Of a DNA stretch of 64,000 nt, positions 24,220 to 34,017 are shown in pieces. The position numbers and the translations under genes were made by a program. Origin of the DNA: Bacteroidota bacterium (lineage in GTDB: Bacteria; Bacteroidota; Bacteroidia; UKL13-3); contig CANHVU010000005.1 in assembly GCA_947464275.1 (NCBI GenBank), positions 1-64,000 on the forward strand, read 5' to 3'. The notes under the pieces were generated by a model, which saw only the letters and a list, made by a program, of their open reading frames with translations, ran no database searches and was not told the origin of the DNA. Every line of letters starts with the position of its first letter. Position 1 is the stretch's first letter.

Positions 24220-26169
24220 TTAGTTACAATTAGGAATACTATAGCGTAATTTTTTATTATCTAAAATAATATCAATTGTAAATCCATTAGTAGTATTATA
24301 CTTTAAACTTCCTGTCCAATAACCACTTTTCTCATCTTTAATGGTTGTTTCGGGAACAGTTGAATCAAAATACAATGTATCATAAATTTTTGTCGGATTG
24401 CCACTTGTTGCTGGTTTTTCGTATTTAATTACATACGACTTTTTATCTTCAATAAATGAGGGACTAAAAAAGCTTCCATTTTCAAATTTTATTAAACTTT
24501 CGCTATTACAACCTAATTGCCAAATTGAAAAAGTAGTTGGTGGAGGAATTACAAAATTACCGCTTGGGCAAACAATTGATACCTTAGCTGTAATGGCTAA
24601 GTTTGTATTTATGGTATTTAAAAAAGCAGTGGCGTTGTAATTAACATTAATATTTAAAGGTGTGCTTGTATAATTACAAAGTTGAGTTGTTGTCAAATCC
24701 TCATTAAACAATGGAGAGTTACCTCTGCAAACATTTGTTGGGTGATTAATAAATGCCTTAATTTTTGTATCTACTAACGGAAAAGTTGGAACCGTAATTG
24801 AAGTTGAACTATTCGTAAAATCAATATCATAAGTAAAATTACAAATTTCATTATTTACATTGGCTTTTCCAATAAAACCAACATTTGTAGGAATATTTGA
24901 TGTATTTAAATTGATAGTAGAAAAACCGCAACTTTTGATTTCATTTTTAAATAAGAAACATCTACTATTTAACAAATCATCTCTGAATGTAAGTTTGTAT
25001 TCCCCTCCTATTGGTTCAAAAAATTTTGTACTAACACTAACAACTCTTTTTTGTTCAAAAAACGTATTTAATTTGGTGCTATAATCAATTCCTTCAACAA
25101 AAATTTTGTAATTATTAGCGGGCAAATTTACTTCAACTATTACTCCTGTTGAGCCATCAGCATAGTATGGAACAATCTGATTACCGGTGGATTGGTCGTA
25201 AAAAAATACTTCAGGAATACCAATTGCATTGGTAAATGAAACATAGTTATTTTCAAAAACACCATATTCGTTGTAATAACCAGTTTCTTGAAAACTAGAT
25301 TGCGATATAATATTGGCCCTAACATTCGTTAAGGCAATGGTATCAGGAATTACCCTTGATTTAAACTCAGCTACTAAGTTAGGCTTTTTATATCCAACCA
25401 AAGTGTTAATATTTTTTTTATTTGATACAATAGATAGTAAATTATATTTAATTAAATCATCATTTTCTAAAAAATTAAATTGATGTATTTTATCAAAAAG
25501 TGATCTCACTGCATAAATAGAAGTATCTTTCTTGTATTGTATTGTATCTTCAACTAATTGATTGTAACTTTTTAAAATATTATCATTTTTAAATTTGGTT
25601 AATGTTTTTCTGATAAACAATAAACCATTAGTAGGGTATTTAATTGTAAAAGAAATACCATCATTTCTTGTTAAATAAAAATAGGCGGTATCAACTGGTT
25701 TTTTACCTAAAAAAGTTTGTGAAACCGATTGGTATTTTACATTTGTTCTAGCGGCATTTGGCCTTTCTAAAATCAAGTTAATTGCAAACTTTTGAGTTTT
25801 GTTAAATACAAAAACATCTTGTTTTAATGGCAAGTAACCCTCCATTTGAACCTGAATTGTAAACGAAATTGGATTATTTATGGAAGGGTTTGCATTTGGA
25901 CCCAAAATTAAATTTAAATTGCCTCCTTCTGCATTAAAATTGGTTTTTCCTTCAGAGTCGAAAATATAAACTGCATCTTTCCCACTTATGGTAAAAGATA
26001 CTTTTTTAATTGGCATGGAATCTTCAGTAACAATTTTTGCATTCATCAATACATTCACAAAACCTGCATCAATATTGACATCAAAATTTTCAACTTCTTC
26101 TTTCGGAAATTTACAAGATGGAATAATTATTATTAATAAAAGTAGGCTACAAATCAGATTAAATCTCAT
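24220..26169 (-). CDS. Large lipoprotein with carboxypeptidase-regulatory-like domain, unknown function
   Basis: A 649-residue protein with a lipobox (IIPSC, Cys about 19). Residues about 40-140 look like a prealbumin/carboxypeptidase-regulatory-like beta-sandwich (MPIKKVSFTISGKDAVYIFDSEGKTNF, then MEGYLPLKQDVFVFNKTQKFAINLIL). A similar beta-rich stretch lies around 350-390. The remainder is Asn/Thr/Ser-rich beta structure with several cysteines and no named family. It is probably outer-membrane or surface-attached. The beta-barrel gene lies 4 bp upstream and the FkbM gene follows. Shadow frames on the plus strand (24398-24640, 24860-25084, 25988-26185) are not genes. Confidence 0.75.
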   Translation of the reverse strand: MRFNLICSLLLLIIIIPSCKFPKEEVENFDVNIDAGFVNVLMNAKIVTEDSMPIKKVSFTISGKDAVYIFDSEGKTNFNAEGGNLNLILGPNANPSINNPISFTIQVQMEGYLPLKQDVFVFNKTQKFAINLILERPNAARTNVKYQSVSQTFLGKKPVDTAYFYLTRNDGISFTIKYPTNGLLFIRKTLTKFKNDNILKSYNQLVEDTIQYKKDTSIYAVRSLFDKIHQFNFLENDDLIKYNLLSIVSNKKNINTLVGYKKPNLVAEFKSRVIPDTIALTNVRANIISQSSFQETGYYNEYGVFENNYVSFTNAIGIPEVFFYDQSTGNQIVPYYADGSTGVIVEVNLPANNYKIFVEGIDYSTKLNTFFEQKRVVSVSTKFFEPIGGEYKLTFRDDLLNSRCFLFKNEIKSCGFSTINLNTSNIPTNVGFIGKANVNNEICNFTYDIDFTNSSTSITVPTFPLVDTKIKAFINHPTNVCRGNSPLFNEDLTTTQLCNYTSTPLNINVNYNATAFLNTINTNLAITAKVSIVCPSGNFVIPPPTTFSIWQLGCNSESLIKFENGSFFSPSFIEDKKSYVIKYEKPATSGNPTKIYDTLYFDSTVPETTIKDEKSGYWTGSLKYNTTNGFTIDIILDNKKLRYSIPNCN

Positions 26170-26173
26170 AAGT

Positions 26174-26872
26174 TTATTTAGGTAATATTTTATACTTAAC
26201 TTGAAAATTAATGGAAGGTATTAAAACCCAATTGCTAAAAGTATTATTAAACAGTTCGGTATTTTTTTCATTATCACTAGGCTTAAAAGAACCTTCTGAC
26301 TGAAAATTAAATTTAGGAGCTCCTTGATAATAGAAACCAATATCCAAACCTAAACCTAATCTGTTAGTAGGAACGGCCTTTCCTAATCCGATTCCTAAAT
26401 AAGGCATTATATTATTTACCTGAATTTCAGTTTTTATTTTTCCAATATCGTCTGGGGTATAGGTAATATAACCGTAAGTTTGATTGGTTAAAGGGGTAAC
26501 AGTTACGGCATATTCATTATAACTGTTAGCTAAACCTATAGTAACTCTAAAAGTACTTTTGGTATTTGGGAAATAGTCTAAAAATAAATTTATCATGTTT
26601 ACTCGAAAACTTCCTTTAACTTCAGTGTAGTTCCCCTTAAATGATGTATAATAGTAAGGATCGTAAAATCCATTCAAATAGCCTATTCTAGCGCTAATTT
26701 TTTTATTTAATTGATAGTTTATTGATAAACTATAACCAGGAAAGCCTGCACCTACTGAAACAGCTAAATTTTTTCTTTCAAATTTTATTGAATCATTCTG
26801 TGAAACTAAATTAGAAGCATTTGAAAAAGTTACAAAAAAGTAAAATGTAAAAAAAATAAATAAACTCTTCAT
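26174..26872 (-). CDS. Outer-membrane beta-barrel protein
   Basis: A 232-residue protein with a signal peptide (FYFFVTFSNAS). The mature part alternates polar and hydrophobic residues in barrel strands (LAVSVGAGFPGYSLSINYQLNKKISARIGYLNGFY, MPYLGIGLGKAVPTNRLGLGLDIGFYY) and ends with INFQVKYKILPK. This fits the small barrels (OmpA/PorT-like) of Bacteroidota. It is the first gene of an operon with the large lipoprotein, only 4 bp apart, which suggests a barrel-lipoprotein complex. Confidence 0.8.
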   Translation of the reverse strand: MKSLFIFFTFYFFVTFSNASNLVSQNDSIKFERKNLAVSVGAGFPGYSLSINYQLNKKISARIGYLNGFYDPYYYTSFKGNYTEVKGSFRVNMINLFLDYFPNTKSTFRVTIGLANSYNEYAVTVTPLTNQTYGYITYTPDDIGKIKTEIQVNNIMPYLGIGLGKAVPTNRLGLGLDIGFYYQGAPKFNFQSEGSFKPSDNEKNTELFNNTFSNWVLIPSINFQVKYKILPK

Positions 26873-26950
26873 TAAAGTTATAATGTAAAAGGCAATTTTA
26901 GGAACACAAAGTTATCAAAGCGTTAAGCTAATTATAAATTAACAAAAACA

Positions 26951-27688
26951 TTATTTTATATAAATCAATTTTGTGGTTTTTGTATTGACCTCGTCTAGTT
27001 CATTGGTAACTGAAGTAACCCAATTTCCGTCATCGTCAATTGTATAGGAAAATGACTTAAAAGTATCATCACTAGTGGTTTCCTTTTTGATTAAATTTTT
27101 ACTTTGTGGTATAAAAGTGTTAGCCTCCATGGTTCCAGCCATAACATTTATAGAATCCGTATAATATTCGTATTGAATGGTATATTTGTCATTATCTACC
27201 ATTTGTTCAGATTTAATTAAATTACCATTTTGATAAATATAGTCGGTATATTCACTGTAAGGAACATTATTTATTAAGGCATTAATATTTTTTCTAATTA
27301 CCATACCAAAATTATTATATAAATATTTTTCAGTAATTGATAATAGACCAGGTTCATTAATTTTTAAGCTATCGGCATATCCATTTTTATTTAAATAATA
27401 TTTATAAAAAGTATTTCTTATATTACTCGTTACTGTTACTGTATTTCCAGAATAGTTATATGTATTTTTTTCAATCAATACCTCATTTTTTATTTTTTGT
27501 ATTGTAGTTAATCTCCAAATAGCAGAATAAGTATAAATGGTTAAAACAGAATCTTCATAAGTTTCTAAATTATAGATATTATTATTGGGTTTAAATGGGA
27601 TTGATTGAGTAATAATGGTATTACTTTCTTTTGAACACGAGTATGTAATTATACAAATAATAAAAATAGTAAAGTATTTTAATTTCAT
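26951..27688 (-). CDS. Lipoprotein with YD-like beta repeats, unknown function
   Basis: 245 residues from ATG 27688. The longer frame from 27742 starts inside the terminator of the gene upstream and is rejected. The new start gives a clean lipoprotein signal (KYFTIFIICIITYSC). The mature part contains tandem beta-hairpin-like segments such as IEKNTYNYSGNTVTVTSNIRN, ITEKYLYNNFGMVIRKN and KSEQMVDNDKYTIQYEYYTD, reminiscent of DUF4595/YD-like repeats seen in Bacteroidota lipoproteins. No enzymatic motif. Standing alone, 35 bp after a terminator. Confidence 0.75.
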   Translation of the reverse strand: MKLKYFTIFIICIITYSCSKESNTIITQSIPFKPNNNIYNLETYEDSVLTIYTYSAIWRLTTIQKIKNEVLIEKNTYNYSGNTVTVTSNIRNTFYKYYLNKNGYADSLKINEPGLLSITEKYLYNNFGMVIRKNINALINNVPYSEYTDYIYQNGNLIKSEQMVDNDKYTIQYEYYTDSINVMAGTMEANTFIPQSKNLIKKETTSDDTFKSFSYTIDDDGNWVTSVTNELDEVNTKTTKLIYIK

Positions 27689-27725
27689 GGTAAAATATAA
27701 TTCTAATAGGTTAAAAATATTAAAC

Positions 27726-27756
27726 AAAAAAACCCTCAACAAAAGTTGAGGGTTTT
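27726..27756 (-). terminator. Terminator of the T9SS beta-helix gene
   Basis: AACCCTCAAC (27731-27740) pairs with GTTGAGGGTT (27745-27754) around a 4-nt loop. On the minus strand the stem is followed by a T-run. It sits 20 bp after the stop of the 27777-30992 gene. Confidence 0.9.
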
Positions 27757-27776
27757 AAATCTTAAAAAACAAATTA

Positions 27777-30700
27777 TTAATTTACAGAAATCTTAGCTAC
27801 GCTAGCTTCAGAACCTACTTGTAATTTTACAAAGTAAATACCTGTTGAAAGATTAGCATTTATTTCAGAATTAATAATACCATTATCATTATTTAGTGAG
27901 AATTCTCTTACAACTTGACCTAATATGTTTGTAATAACTAAAGTAGCGTTTGTATTTATATTTTCTGTAGTCATTAACACATTAAAGTTACCATTATTAG
28001 GGTTAGGGAATACACTTAAAGTATTAGGTAATGCAGTTGCATTTTCAATTACTTCATTTAATTCCATTTCAGAACTATTTTTACTTAGAGTAGTTGTACC
28101 ATTTAAAGCAAATGTTTTACCAGTTCCAGTACCACAATTATTTACAATTTCTACTTTTAAAGAACCTGTTTTGAAAACAGCTTTTGCACCAGTACTATCA
28201 AAACGTAATGATAAAGTATCAGTAGTAGTTGTAACAACATTACCAACTCTAACACCTGATAATGGAGTAACAAAAGTAGCAGGGATAGTCCATTTGTATT
28301 CTGAAACAGCACTACCAGCTGTAACACTTGCAGTATATCTTACAGTTGTATTAGCTACAGCAGGACCATTACTTGTTACTTTGTAAACACCAGCTTTAAC
28401 TTTTGCTACTGTTACACTAAATTTAGTACCTAAACCAGCATTGTTGTATGGTGTAACACCAATTGCTCCTGAAGCATGAGCTGAATCAAATACTACACCA
28501 ATTGAATTAGCAGTAGTCATAATAGTTTTAATTGGATTCGTTAAGTAATCAGTTAATGCATTAGTACCTACACGGCAGATACGAGCATTTTTAGGAACGT
28601 CAAATTTATAACCAATATTGTTAGATGCAGATGTTGAAACTACTGTATAGTCAAACTCTGAGGTGAAACCATTAGCAACAGCTACTGGGCAAATATTTGT
28701 CATTAAAGGGTAACCAGCTATAACAGCATTGTTACTTAAAGCAACAGTTGGAGCTAAAGATAATTCAAATCTAGTAGCATCAATTATTTTTGAAACGATT
28801 GTTCCAGCTTTTAATGTACCAGTTCCTGAAACTACTCTTAACCACATACCTTCAACTAAACCAGTTGTAGAGGCAACAGTAACTAAAGTTAAAGTGCTAG
28901 TTGCACCTGAAGCTGAAGTGTAGCTTGCTGCGCTCGAAACGCTAGCAGTAGTGCCAAAAGTATTTTGAGGTACAAAATATGCTCTTAATACACCACCAAC
29001 TGTTAAAGCTGTAGTTACATTATTTTTTACGGTGAATGTAGTACCACTTGTAATAGCAGTAATTACATTACTAGTTCCAACGTTACCTGCTGTAGTACCA
29101 GCTACAACTCTAACGTGCATACCAACTTGTAAACCTGCTGTGCTTGAAACAGTAATAACATTTGAAGTTGTAGCTGTAGCACCTGTTAAAGTTACTTGAG
29201 TAGCTGCACCAATTAAATTATTATTTGGATTTGAAGTTAAAGCAGCAATTTTAAATGTTGGTTTTGATTTTGAAATTCTTATAGAATCTTTAGTTGAATA
29301 AGTATTTGAAGCTATATTGTACCCTTGAACGTAAATGTATAATGGTTTTGCTGTTGTAGAAGCTAAATTAGTTACAAAAGAAACTACAACTGAAGTAGTA
29401 CCTTGACCAGAAACAAAAGTTACACCACTTTTTGCACTAGTTGACCAAACATAAGAATCTGCATTAGCTAAACTACCTACAGTAATAGTTGCGGTTTGAA
29501 CATCAGTTAAACTAGCAATTTCTACTGAATCACCATTGTTTGGAGCTGAAATAGCAGCATCACCTAAACCTAATTTAGTACGTGAAGCAATAAATACATC
29601 ACTAAAGTTAGCGCCTGACTCTAATGCTGAACCAGTAGCAGGACGGTAATCCATATTATAATTTGAAGTTGTAATATTATCAACGAATAAACCATTTGAA
29701 GCAGCTTGGTAAGCATTGTTCATACCAGTAAACATTGCATCAGCGGTTAAAGCAGGATTAGCTGCATAAGAACCATTAGCTGCAGAATAAGTACCAACCA
29801 TGTAAGCATTGTTTTTAATACTAGCAAACACATTGTATTTCACTGCTGTTGCATTTAATGAGTCAGCAGCATTATATAAACCATTTTTTGCATTTAAAAT
29901 ACAATCGTTACCATCAAACTGTAATCCTTTGTTATAATCAGTAAATACTGAATTGAAAACACGTAAACTAGAATTTCTTCTGATACGTAAACCTCTTTCA
30001 TATTTAGAACTAACAGTTTGAGTTAAATCATTACGGTAAGGCCCAACACAAGTAAAGTTAGAAAATACTGCATTAGTTCTTGGTGCTAATGTACGAACAG
30101 TTCCAACTGGATCATTATCTGATTCAAAACCTTCAGAAGTAGAACCTGTACTAGCATCAAAAATATTTTTATCACGGATTACTAAACCAAACTGAACAGT
30201 TCCGCTGTAACCAAAATCTGAATCCATATCATCATCTAAGTTTCTGTATGAAACTAAATGTGTACAATTTACTGTACCACCAAACCACTCAAAAGCATCG
30301 TCATTAATGAATGAAGTTTGTATATGATCAATTTTTGTTTTACGACCAACTGCACCCATTGTTAAACCGTTAATTTCTTTGTCTGGTGAGAAAATAAATC
30401 CACCAAACTCGATACGTGCATATGATAATACACCTGAGTTATCATCATCGTCATTTCCACCAAATTCATTATCTGTAGAAGCAGCTAAACCTTCAACGTT
30501 TGAAACTCCACCGGTAGCATTAATTCTAGCTTTACCTAAAATTATGATACCACCCCAGTCACCAACATTTCTTTGGCCAGCAACTTTAGATGAAGTAAAA
30601 ACAATTGGATTAACAGCAGTACCTTGAGCATTAATTTTTGCTCCTCTTGATACAATTAAACAAGAGTTAGAAACCGAAGCATCACCTTTAATAATAGCAC

Positions 30701-30992
30701 CAGCAGCAATAGTTAAAGTTACACCTGGTTTTACATAAATTGGTCCTTTAACTAAATAAACTTGATTTGCATTCCAAGTTCTAGAAGAAGTAATAGGAGC
30801 CGAAACGGTAATAGTAGCTCCAGCTTTAGTGTAAGCTTCGTTTTGAGGATCGAAATTAGTCCATCCTGAAGTCCAAGGTGTAACGCCTGGTTCAAAAGCT
30901 CCTCTGTAAGATACAGATTGTAATGTTCTTGTTTGGCCAATAACCATAACAGTCATCATCAAAGCAAAAATTGTTGTTGTAATTTTTTTCAT
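27777..30992 (-). CDS. Large secreted protein with beta-helix-like N-terminus and T9SS type A sorting domain
   Basis: A 1071-residue protein with a signal peptide (LMMTVMVIGQ). Residues about 70-470 resemble a right-handed beta-helix (VYLVKGPIYVKPGVTLTIAAGAIIKGD, NPIVFTSSKVAGQRNVGDWGGIIILGKA). Further on come two related segments of about 50 residues around LQVGMHVRVVAGTT and LVEGMWLRVVSGTG. The last ~80 residues are the type A sorting signal (VFPNPNNGNF, ITNILGQVV, LSTGIYFVKL, KISVN). It is exported by T9SS and anchored to or released from the surface. The TonB receptor gene lies directly upstream. Composition (Ala/Thr/Val-rich) differs from its Asn/Lys-rich neighbours. Confidence 0.92.
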   Translation of the reverse strand: MKKITTTIFALMMTVMVIGQTRTLQSVSYRGAFEPGVTPWTSGWTNFDPQNEAYTKAGATITVSAPITSSRTWNANQVYLVKGPIYVKPGVTLTIAAGAIIKGDASVSNSCLIVSRGAKINAQGTAVNPIVFTSSKVAGQRNVGDWGGIIILGKARINATGGVSNVEGLAASTDNEFGGNDDDDNSGVLSYARIEFGGFIFSPDKEINGLTMGAVGRKTKIDHIQTSFINDDAFEWFGGTVNCTHLVSYRNLDDDMDSDFGYSGTVQFGLVIRDKNIFDASTGSTSEGFESDNDPVGTVRTLAPRTNAVFSNFTCVGPYRNDLTQTVSSKYERGLRIRRNSSLRVFNSVFTDYNKGLQFDGNDCILNAKNGLYNAADSLNATAVKYNVFASIKNNAYMVGTYSAANGSYAANPALTADAMFTGMNNAYQAASNGLFVDNITTSNYNMDYRPATGSALESGANFSDVFIASRTKLGLGDAAISAPNNGDSVEIASLTDVQTATITVGSLANADSYVWSTSAKSGVTFVSGQGTTSVVVSFVTNLASTTAKPLYIYVQGYNIASNTYSTKDSIRISKSKPTFKIAALTSNPNNNLIGAATQVTLTGATATTSNVITVSSTAGLQVGMHVRVVAGTTAGNVGTSNVITAITSGTTFTVKNNVTTALTVGGVLRAYFVPQNTFGTTASVSSAASYTSASGATSTLTLVTVASTTGLVEGMWLRVVSGTGTLKAGTIVSKIIDATRFELSLAPTVALSNNAVIAGYPLMTNICPVAVANGFTSEFDYTVVSTSASNNIGYKFDVPKNARICRVGTNALTDYLTNPIKTIMTTANSIGVVFDSAHASGAIGVTPYNNAGLGTKFSVTVAKVKAGVYKVTSNGPAVANTTVRYTASVTAGSAVSEYKWTIPATFVTPLSGVRVGNVVTTTTDTLSLRFDSTGAKAVFKTGSLKVEIVNNCGTGTGKTFALNGTTTLSKNSSEMELNEVIENATALPNTLSVFPNPNNGNFNVLMTTENINTNATLVITNILGQVVREFSLNNDNGIINSEINANLSTGIYFVKLQVGSEASVAKISVN

Positions 30993-31116
30993 TTTTTTTT
31001 GTTTTAAGTTTTTAAAATGTATTGCAAAACTAAAACTCCAATGTAAACAGATAATGTTTTTAGTATTATTCTAAATTTATGTTTATGTTAACTGAACACT
31101 GTTTTTCCAAAATAAT

Positions 31117-33960
31117 TTAAAACTTATATGATGCAGAAAAAGAAAATTCATTACCAAAATTTCTAGAAATAATTTTCAAATCTGAATCTTTATCAAATTG
31201 GTAATTATTATTCAAATCATTGTAAAAAACTAAATCTTGAACAAAAATATCTTTGGCATTTAGTCTAACCTCTAGTTTGTTTTTTAAGAAAGTTTTTGAA
31301 ACCTGAAAATCAATAACCGTTCTACCCTTTTCCCATAAGCTTGGTTCATTGATATTTCCAACAATTGAAATCCTATCTCCCACGCTATTGCAAGATAGAT
31401 TCATTGAATATCCTTTTTTAGAATTTTGATATTGAATACCAGCATTTAATACATAAGGTGATTGACCTTGAAGTCTTCTATCTTGATCTATCGATTTATT
31501 TTCACTATTTACAATTACTTTAGATTCGATGTATGCAAAGTTTGAATAAATAGATAAATTCTCTAAAACATCATTCGAATCAATATTTAATAATGATGCT
31601 AGTAATACCCTAAACTCTATTTCAAATCCATAATTTGCTGCCGAGCTCGCATTAATGTATGTTACCTCTCTTGCTGCATTTGGATTAGAACGCTGTTCAA
31701 TAGGATTTATAAATGATTTGTAAAATAAACTACCAGATAATAGCTGATTTCTTCCTGGAAAAAATTCATACCTAAGATCATAGTTAAATATTTTGCATCT
31801 AGTAATGGTATCATTACCTGAATAAGTATACCTGTTAGTAAAATCGTAAAAAACAAATGGAGCCAATTCTCTAAATTCAGGCCTATTTAATGTTTCTGAA
31901 TATGAAATTCTTAAATTCTGTTTGTCAGTTAATGAATAAACGACATTTAAAGAAGGTAAGAAATCATATTTAGTGGTATTAACTTTAATTGGAGTTCTAT
32001 CATCTCTTGTAGAATTTAACTTAAGGTAAAAAGTTTCTAATCTACTTCCCCATATAGCTCTAAATCTACTACCAATTTTAGTATCTATCATTATAAACCT
32101 TGCAAAAATATCGGAACCAGCATCATAGGCATCATAAGGGTTAATAATTTGCTCTAACATAAAACCGCCTTTACCATTTGCTAATATTCCCATGTTTTGT
32201 TTTGAAAATAAATCCTTATCGTTTAAATAAAGAAGTGAATCTTCAAATTCAATACCTCCCCCACCAGTTTGTTGAAGTCTTGCATAGTTCAATTTCCTAG
32301 CAAAAAAATTCCTCTTTCTTGTTTGGAAATTAAAACCAAATTTTAAACTATTTTTAAAATTTTTATTAAAATCAAAATTTTCACTAAAATCTATTTGCCC
32401 ACTTTTAATATTTTCATCAATGGTGGTATATAAATAAGTGCCTCCGGTTGAAGCAGCAAAATCAGCATTTGAAACTATATTGGCTTTAAATCTTTCATTT
32501 GTTCCTGCATCGTACAATAATCTTCTCATACCGGGAGTTAATCGAGTAACATTACCATTAGAAATCAATAAATTAATTTTAGTTTTGGTTTTTGGAATAA
32601 AATGCTCTGAACTTAGTTGATTGGTAATAATTTCGTTTGAAGTAAACCAAAATAAATTAGATTCTGTTCTCAATGGATCCACTTGGTTTAAGTTAAATGC
32701 CCCAACCCTTCTCACCACTCTATCTTCCGAATTGATACTATATATATTTTTAAAACTTACAGAATTATTAGTATTGATTTTCCATGATAAATTAAAAAGT
32801 ATTCCAGCTAAAACTCTTGAAGTGTGGTTTTCATCTTTTAAATTTGTTTGAATTTTATTGTTATCACCTTGATCAAATGAATAAGAATATTGGTCGAATT
32901 TATTTGGTGTATTATTGTAAGTTAAAGAAAATAATAAACCAACAGCATCTTTTGATTTGATTTTAAAAGATCTTCCTAAGGTGTATTGCATGGAAACGGA
33001 AGTTCCAAAAGTACTTTTAATTGAACCCCAATCATTAGGCATTAATTTAGCTGCTTCAGCTTTTTCTGCCCTTGTTTCTGGCCAACTATTTAGTGCAGGC
33101 AATCCACTTGGTAAGGCTCTTGTTCCATCATCAAGCCCAATAAAATCTAGATTACCTCCTTTATAAGTTATTTTTTCCTTAAAAGTAGTTAAAGTATTTA
33201 AGCCTAATCCAAAACTAAATGATTGAAAGTTTTCATCAGGAACATTTTTGGTATTAATCAATATTATTCCACCTGCAAATTCACCAGTTTGATCCGGTGT
33301 TGCAGTTTTGGTAATAATCAAATTGTCTAACATATTAGATGGAAAAATATCAAATGCGAATGCTTTTCTATCGGACTCAGAACTTGGTAATGCTGATCCA
33401 TTTAAATAAGCAGCATTATACCTTTCGTTCAAACCCCTAATAATAGCAAATTTATTGTCTTGAATACTTGCTCCGCTAACACGTTTTAAAACATCACTTG
33501 TGCTTTTATCAGGACTTCTTTTAATGGTTTCAGCTGAAATTGCATCTCCAACTGATGCTGCATTCTTTTGCATAATTAGCAATGCACTAACATTGTCACG
33601 TTTAACCTTTGCCTTGATATTTACATCTTTTAACTGTCTTTGTTTTTCAAATAATACAATGTTTAAAGTGGTGGTTTGATTTGCCTTTACCACTACATTT
33701 TCAGTTACGGTGGTTTCAAATCCAGTGTATTTCGCAGTTACCTTGTATGTACCAGGTTTTAAATTGTTAATATTAAAATCCCCATTATAATCTGTAGCAA
33801 CAGACTTTGTAAAAACATCAAAGCTAATAGTAACGATGGAACTAATTAAACCTTCATTTTTAGATGAAATTACCTTTCCGGTAACTTTACCAACTTGACT
33901 AAAAGCTGTAGAAGAGAATATAAGAATAATGATTAAGGTAAACTGTAAATTTTTAAACAT
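31117..33960 (-). CDS. TonB-dependent receptor with carboxypeptidase-regulatory-like domain
   Basis: A 947-residue outer-membrane receptor. Signal peptide (IILIFSSTAFSQ), then a CarboxypepD_reg-like domain (about 24-105: GKVISSKNEGLISSIVTISF, GDFNINNLKPGTYKVTAKYTGFE), then the plug (about 135-245: SPDKSTSDVLKRVSGASIQDNKFAIIRGLNERYN, IFPSNMLDNLIITKTATPDQTGEFAGGII) and a 22-strand barrel ending FSASYKF. No SusD partner follows; instead the downstream gene is a T9SS beta-helix protein. The substrate cannot be told. The plus-strand frames inside (32438, 32621, 32957) are shadows. Confidence 0.93.
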   Translation of the reverse strand: MFKNLQFTLIIILIFSSTAFSQVGKVTGKVISSKNEGLISSIVTISFDVFTKSVATDYNGDFNINNLKPGTYKVTAKYTGFETTVTENVVVKANQTTTLNIVLFEKQRQLKDVNIKAKVKRDNVSALLIMQKNAASVGDAISAETIKRSPDKSTSDVLKRVSGASIQDNKFAIIRGLNERYNAAYLNGSALPSSESDRKAFAFDIFPSNMLDNLIITKTATPDQTGEFAGGIILINTKNVPDENFQSFSFGLGLNTLTTFKEKITYKGGNLDFIGLDDGTRALPSGLPALNSWPETRAEKAEAAKLMPNDWGSIKSTFGTSVSMQYTLGRSFKIKSKDAVGLLFSLTYNNTPNKFDQYSYSFDQGDNNKIQTNLKDENHTSRVLAGILFNLSWKINTNNSVSFKNIYSINSEDRVVRRVGAFNLNQVDPLRTESNLFWFTSNEIITNQLSSEHFIPKTKTKINLLISNGNVTRLTPGMRRLLYDAGTNERFKANIVSNADFAASTGGTYLYTTIDENIKSGQIDFSENFDFNKNFKNSLKFGFNFQTRKRNFFARKLNYARLQQTGGGGIEFEDSLLYLNDKDLFSKQNMGILANGKGGFMLEQIINPYDAYDAGSDIFARFIMIDTKIGSRFRAIWGSRLETFYLKLNSTRDDRTPIKVNTTKYDFLPSLNVVYSLTDKQNLRISYSETLNRPEFRELAPFVFYDFTNRYTYSGNDTITRCKIFNYDLRYEFFPGRNQLLSGSLFYKSFINPIEQRSNPNAAREVTYINASSAANYGFEIEFRVLLASLLNIDSNDVLENLSIYSNFAYIESKVIVNSENKSIDQDRRLQGQSPYVLNAGIQYQNSKKGYSMNLSCNSVGDRISIVGNINEPSLWEKGRTVIDFQVSKTFLKNKLEVRLNAKDIFVQDLVFYNDLNNNYQFDKDSDLKIISRNFGNEFSFSASYKF

Positions 33961-34017
33961 AAGCTTTGAAAAAAAAATGTTACTAGGTAATTGCTGAATT
34001 ATTTATTTATGAACAAA

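Noticed and set aside
27925-28923. Plus-strand frames of 64-153 codons opposite the T9SS protein
   Set aside because: The Ala/Thr/Val-rich coding strand is depleted of stops in complement; these are shadows of the 27777-30992 gene.
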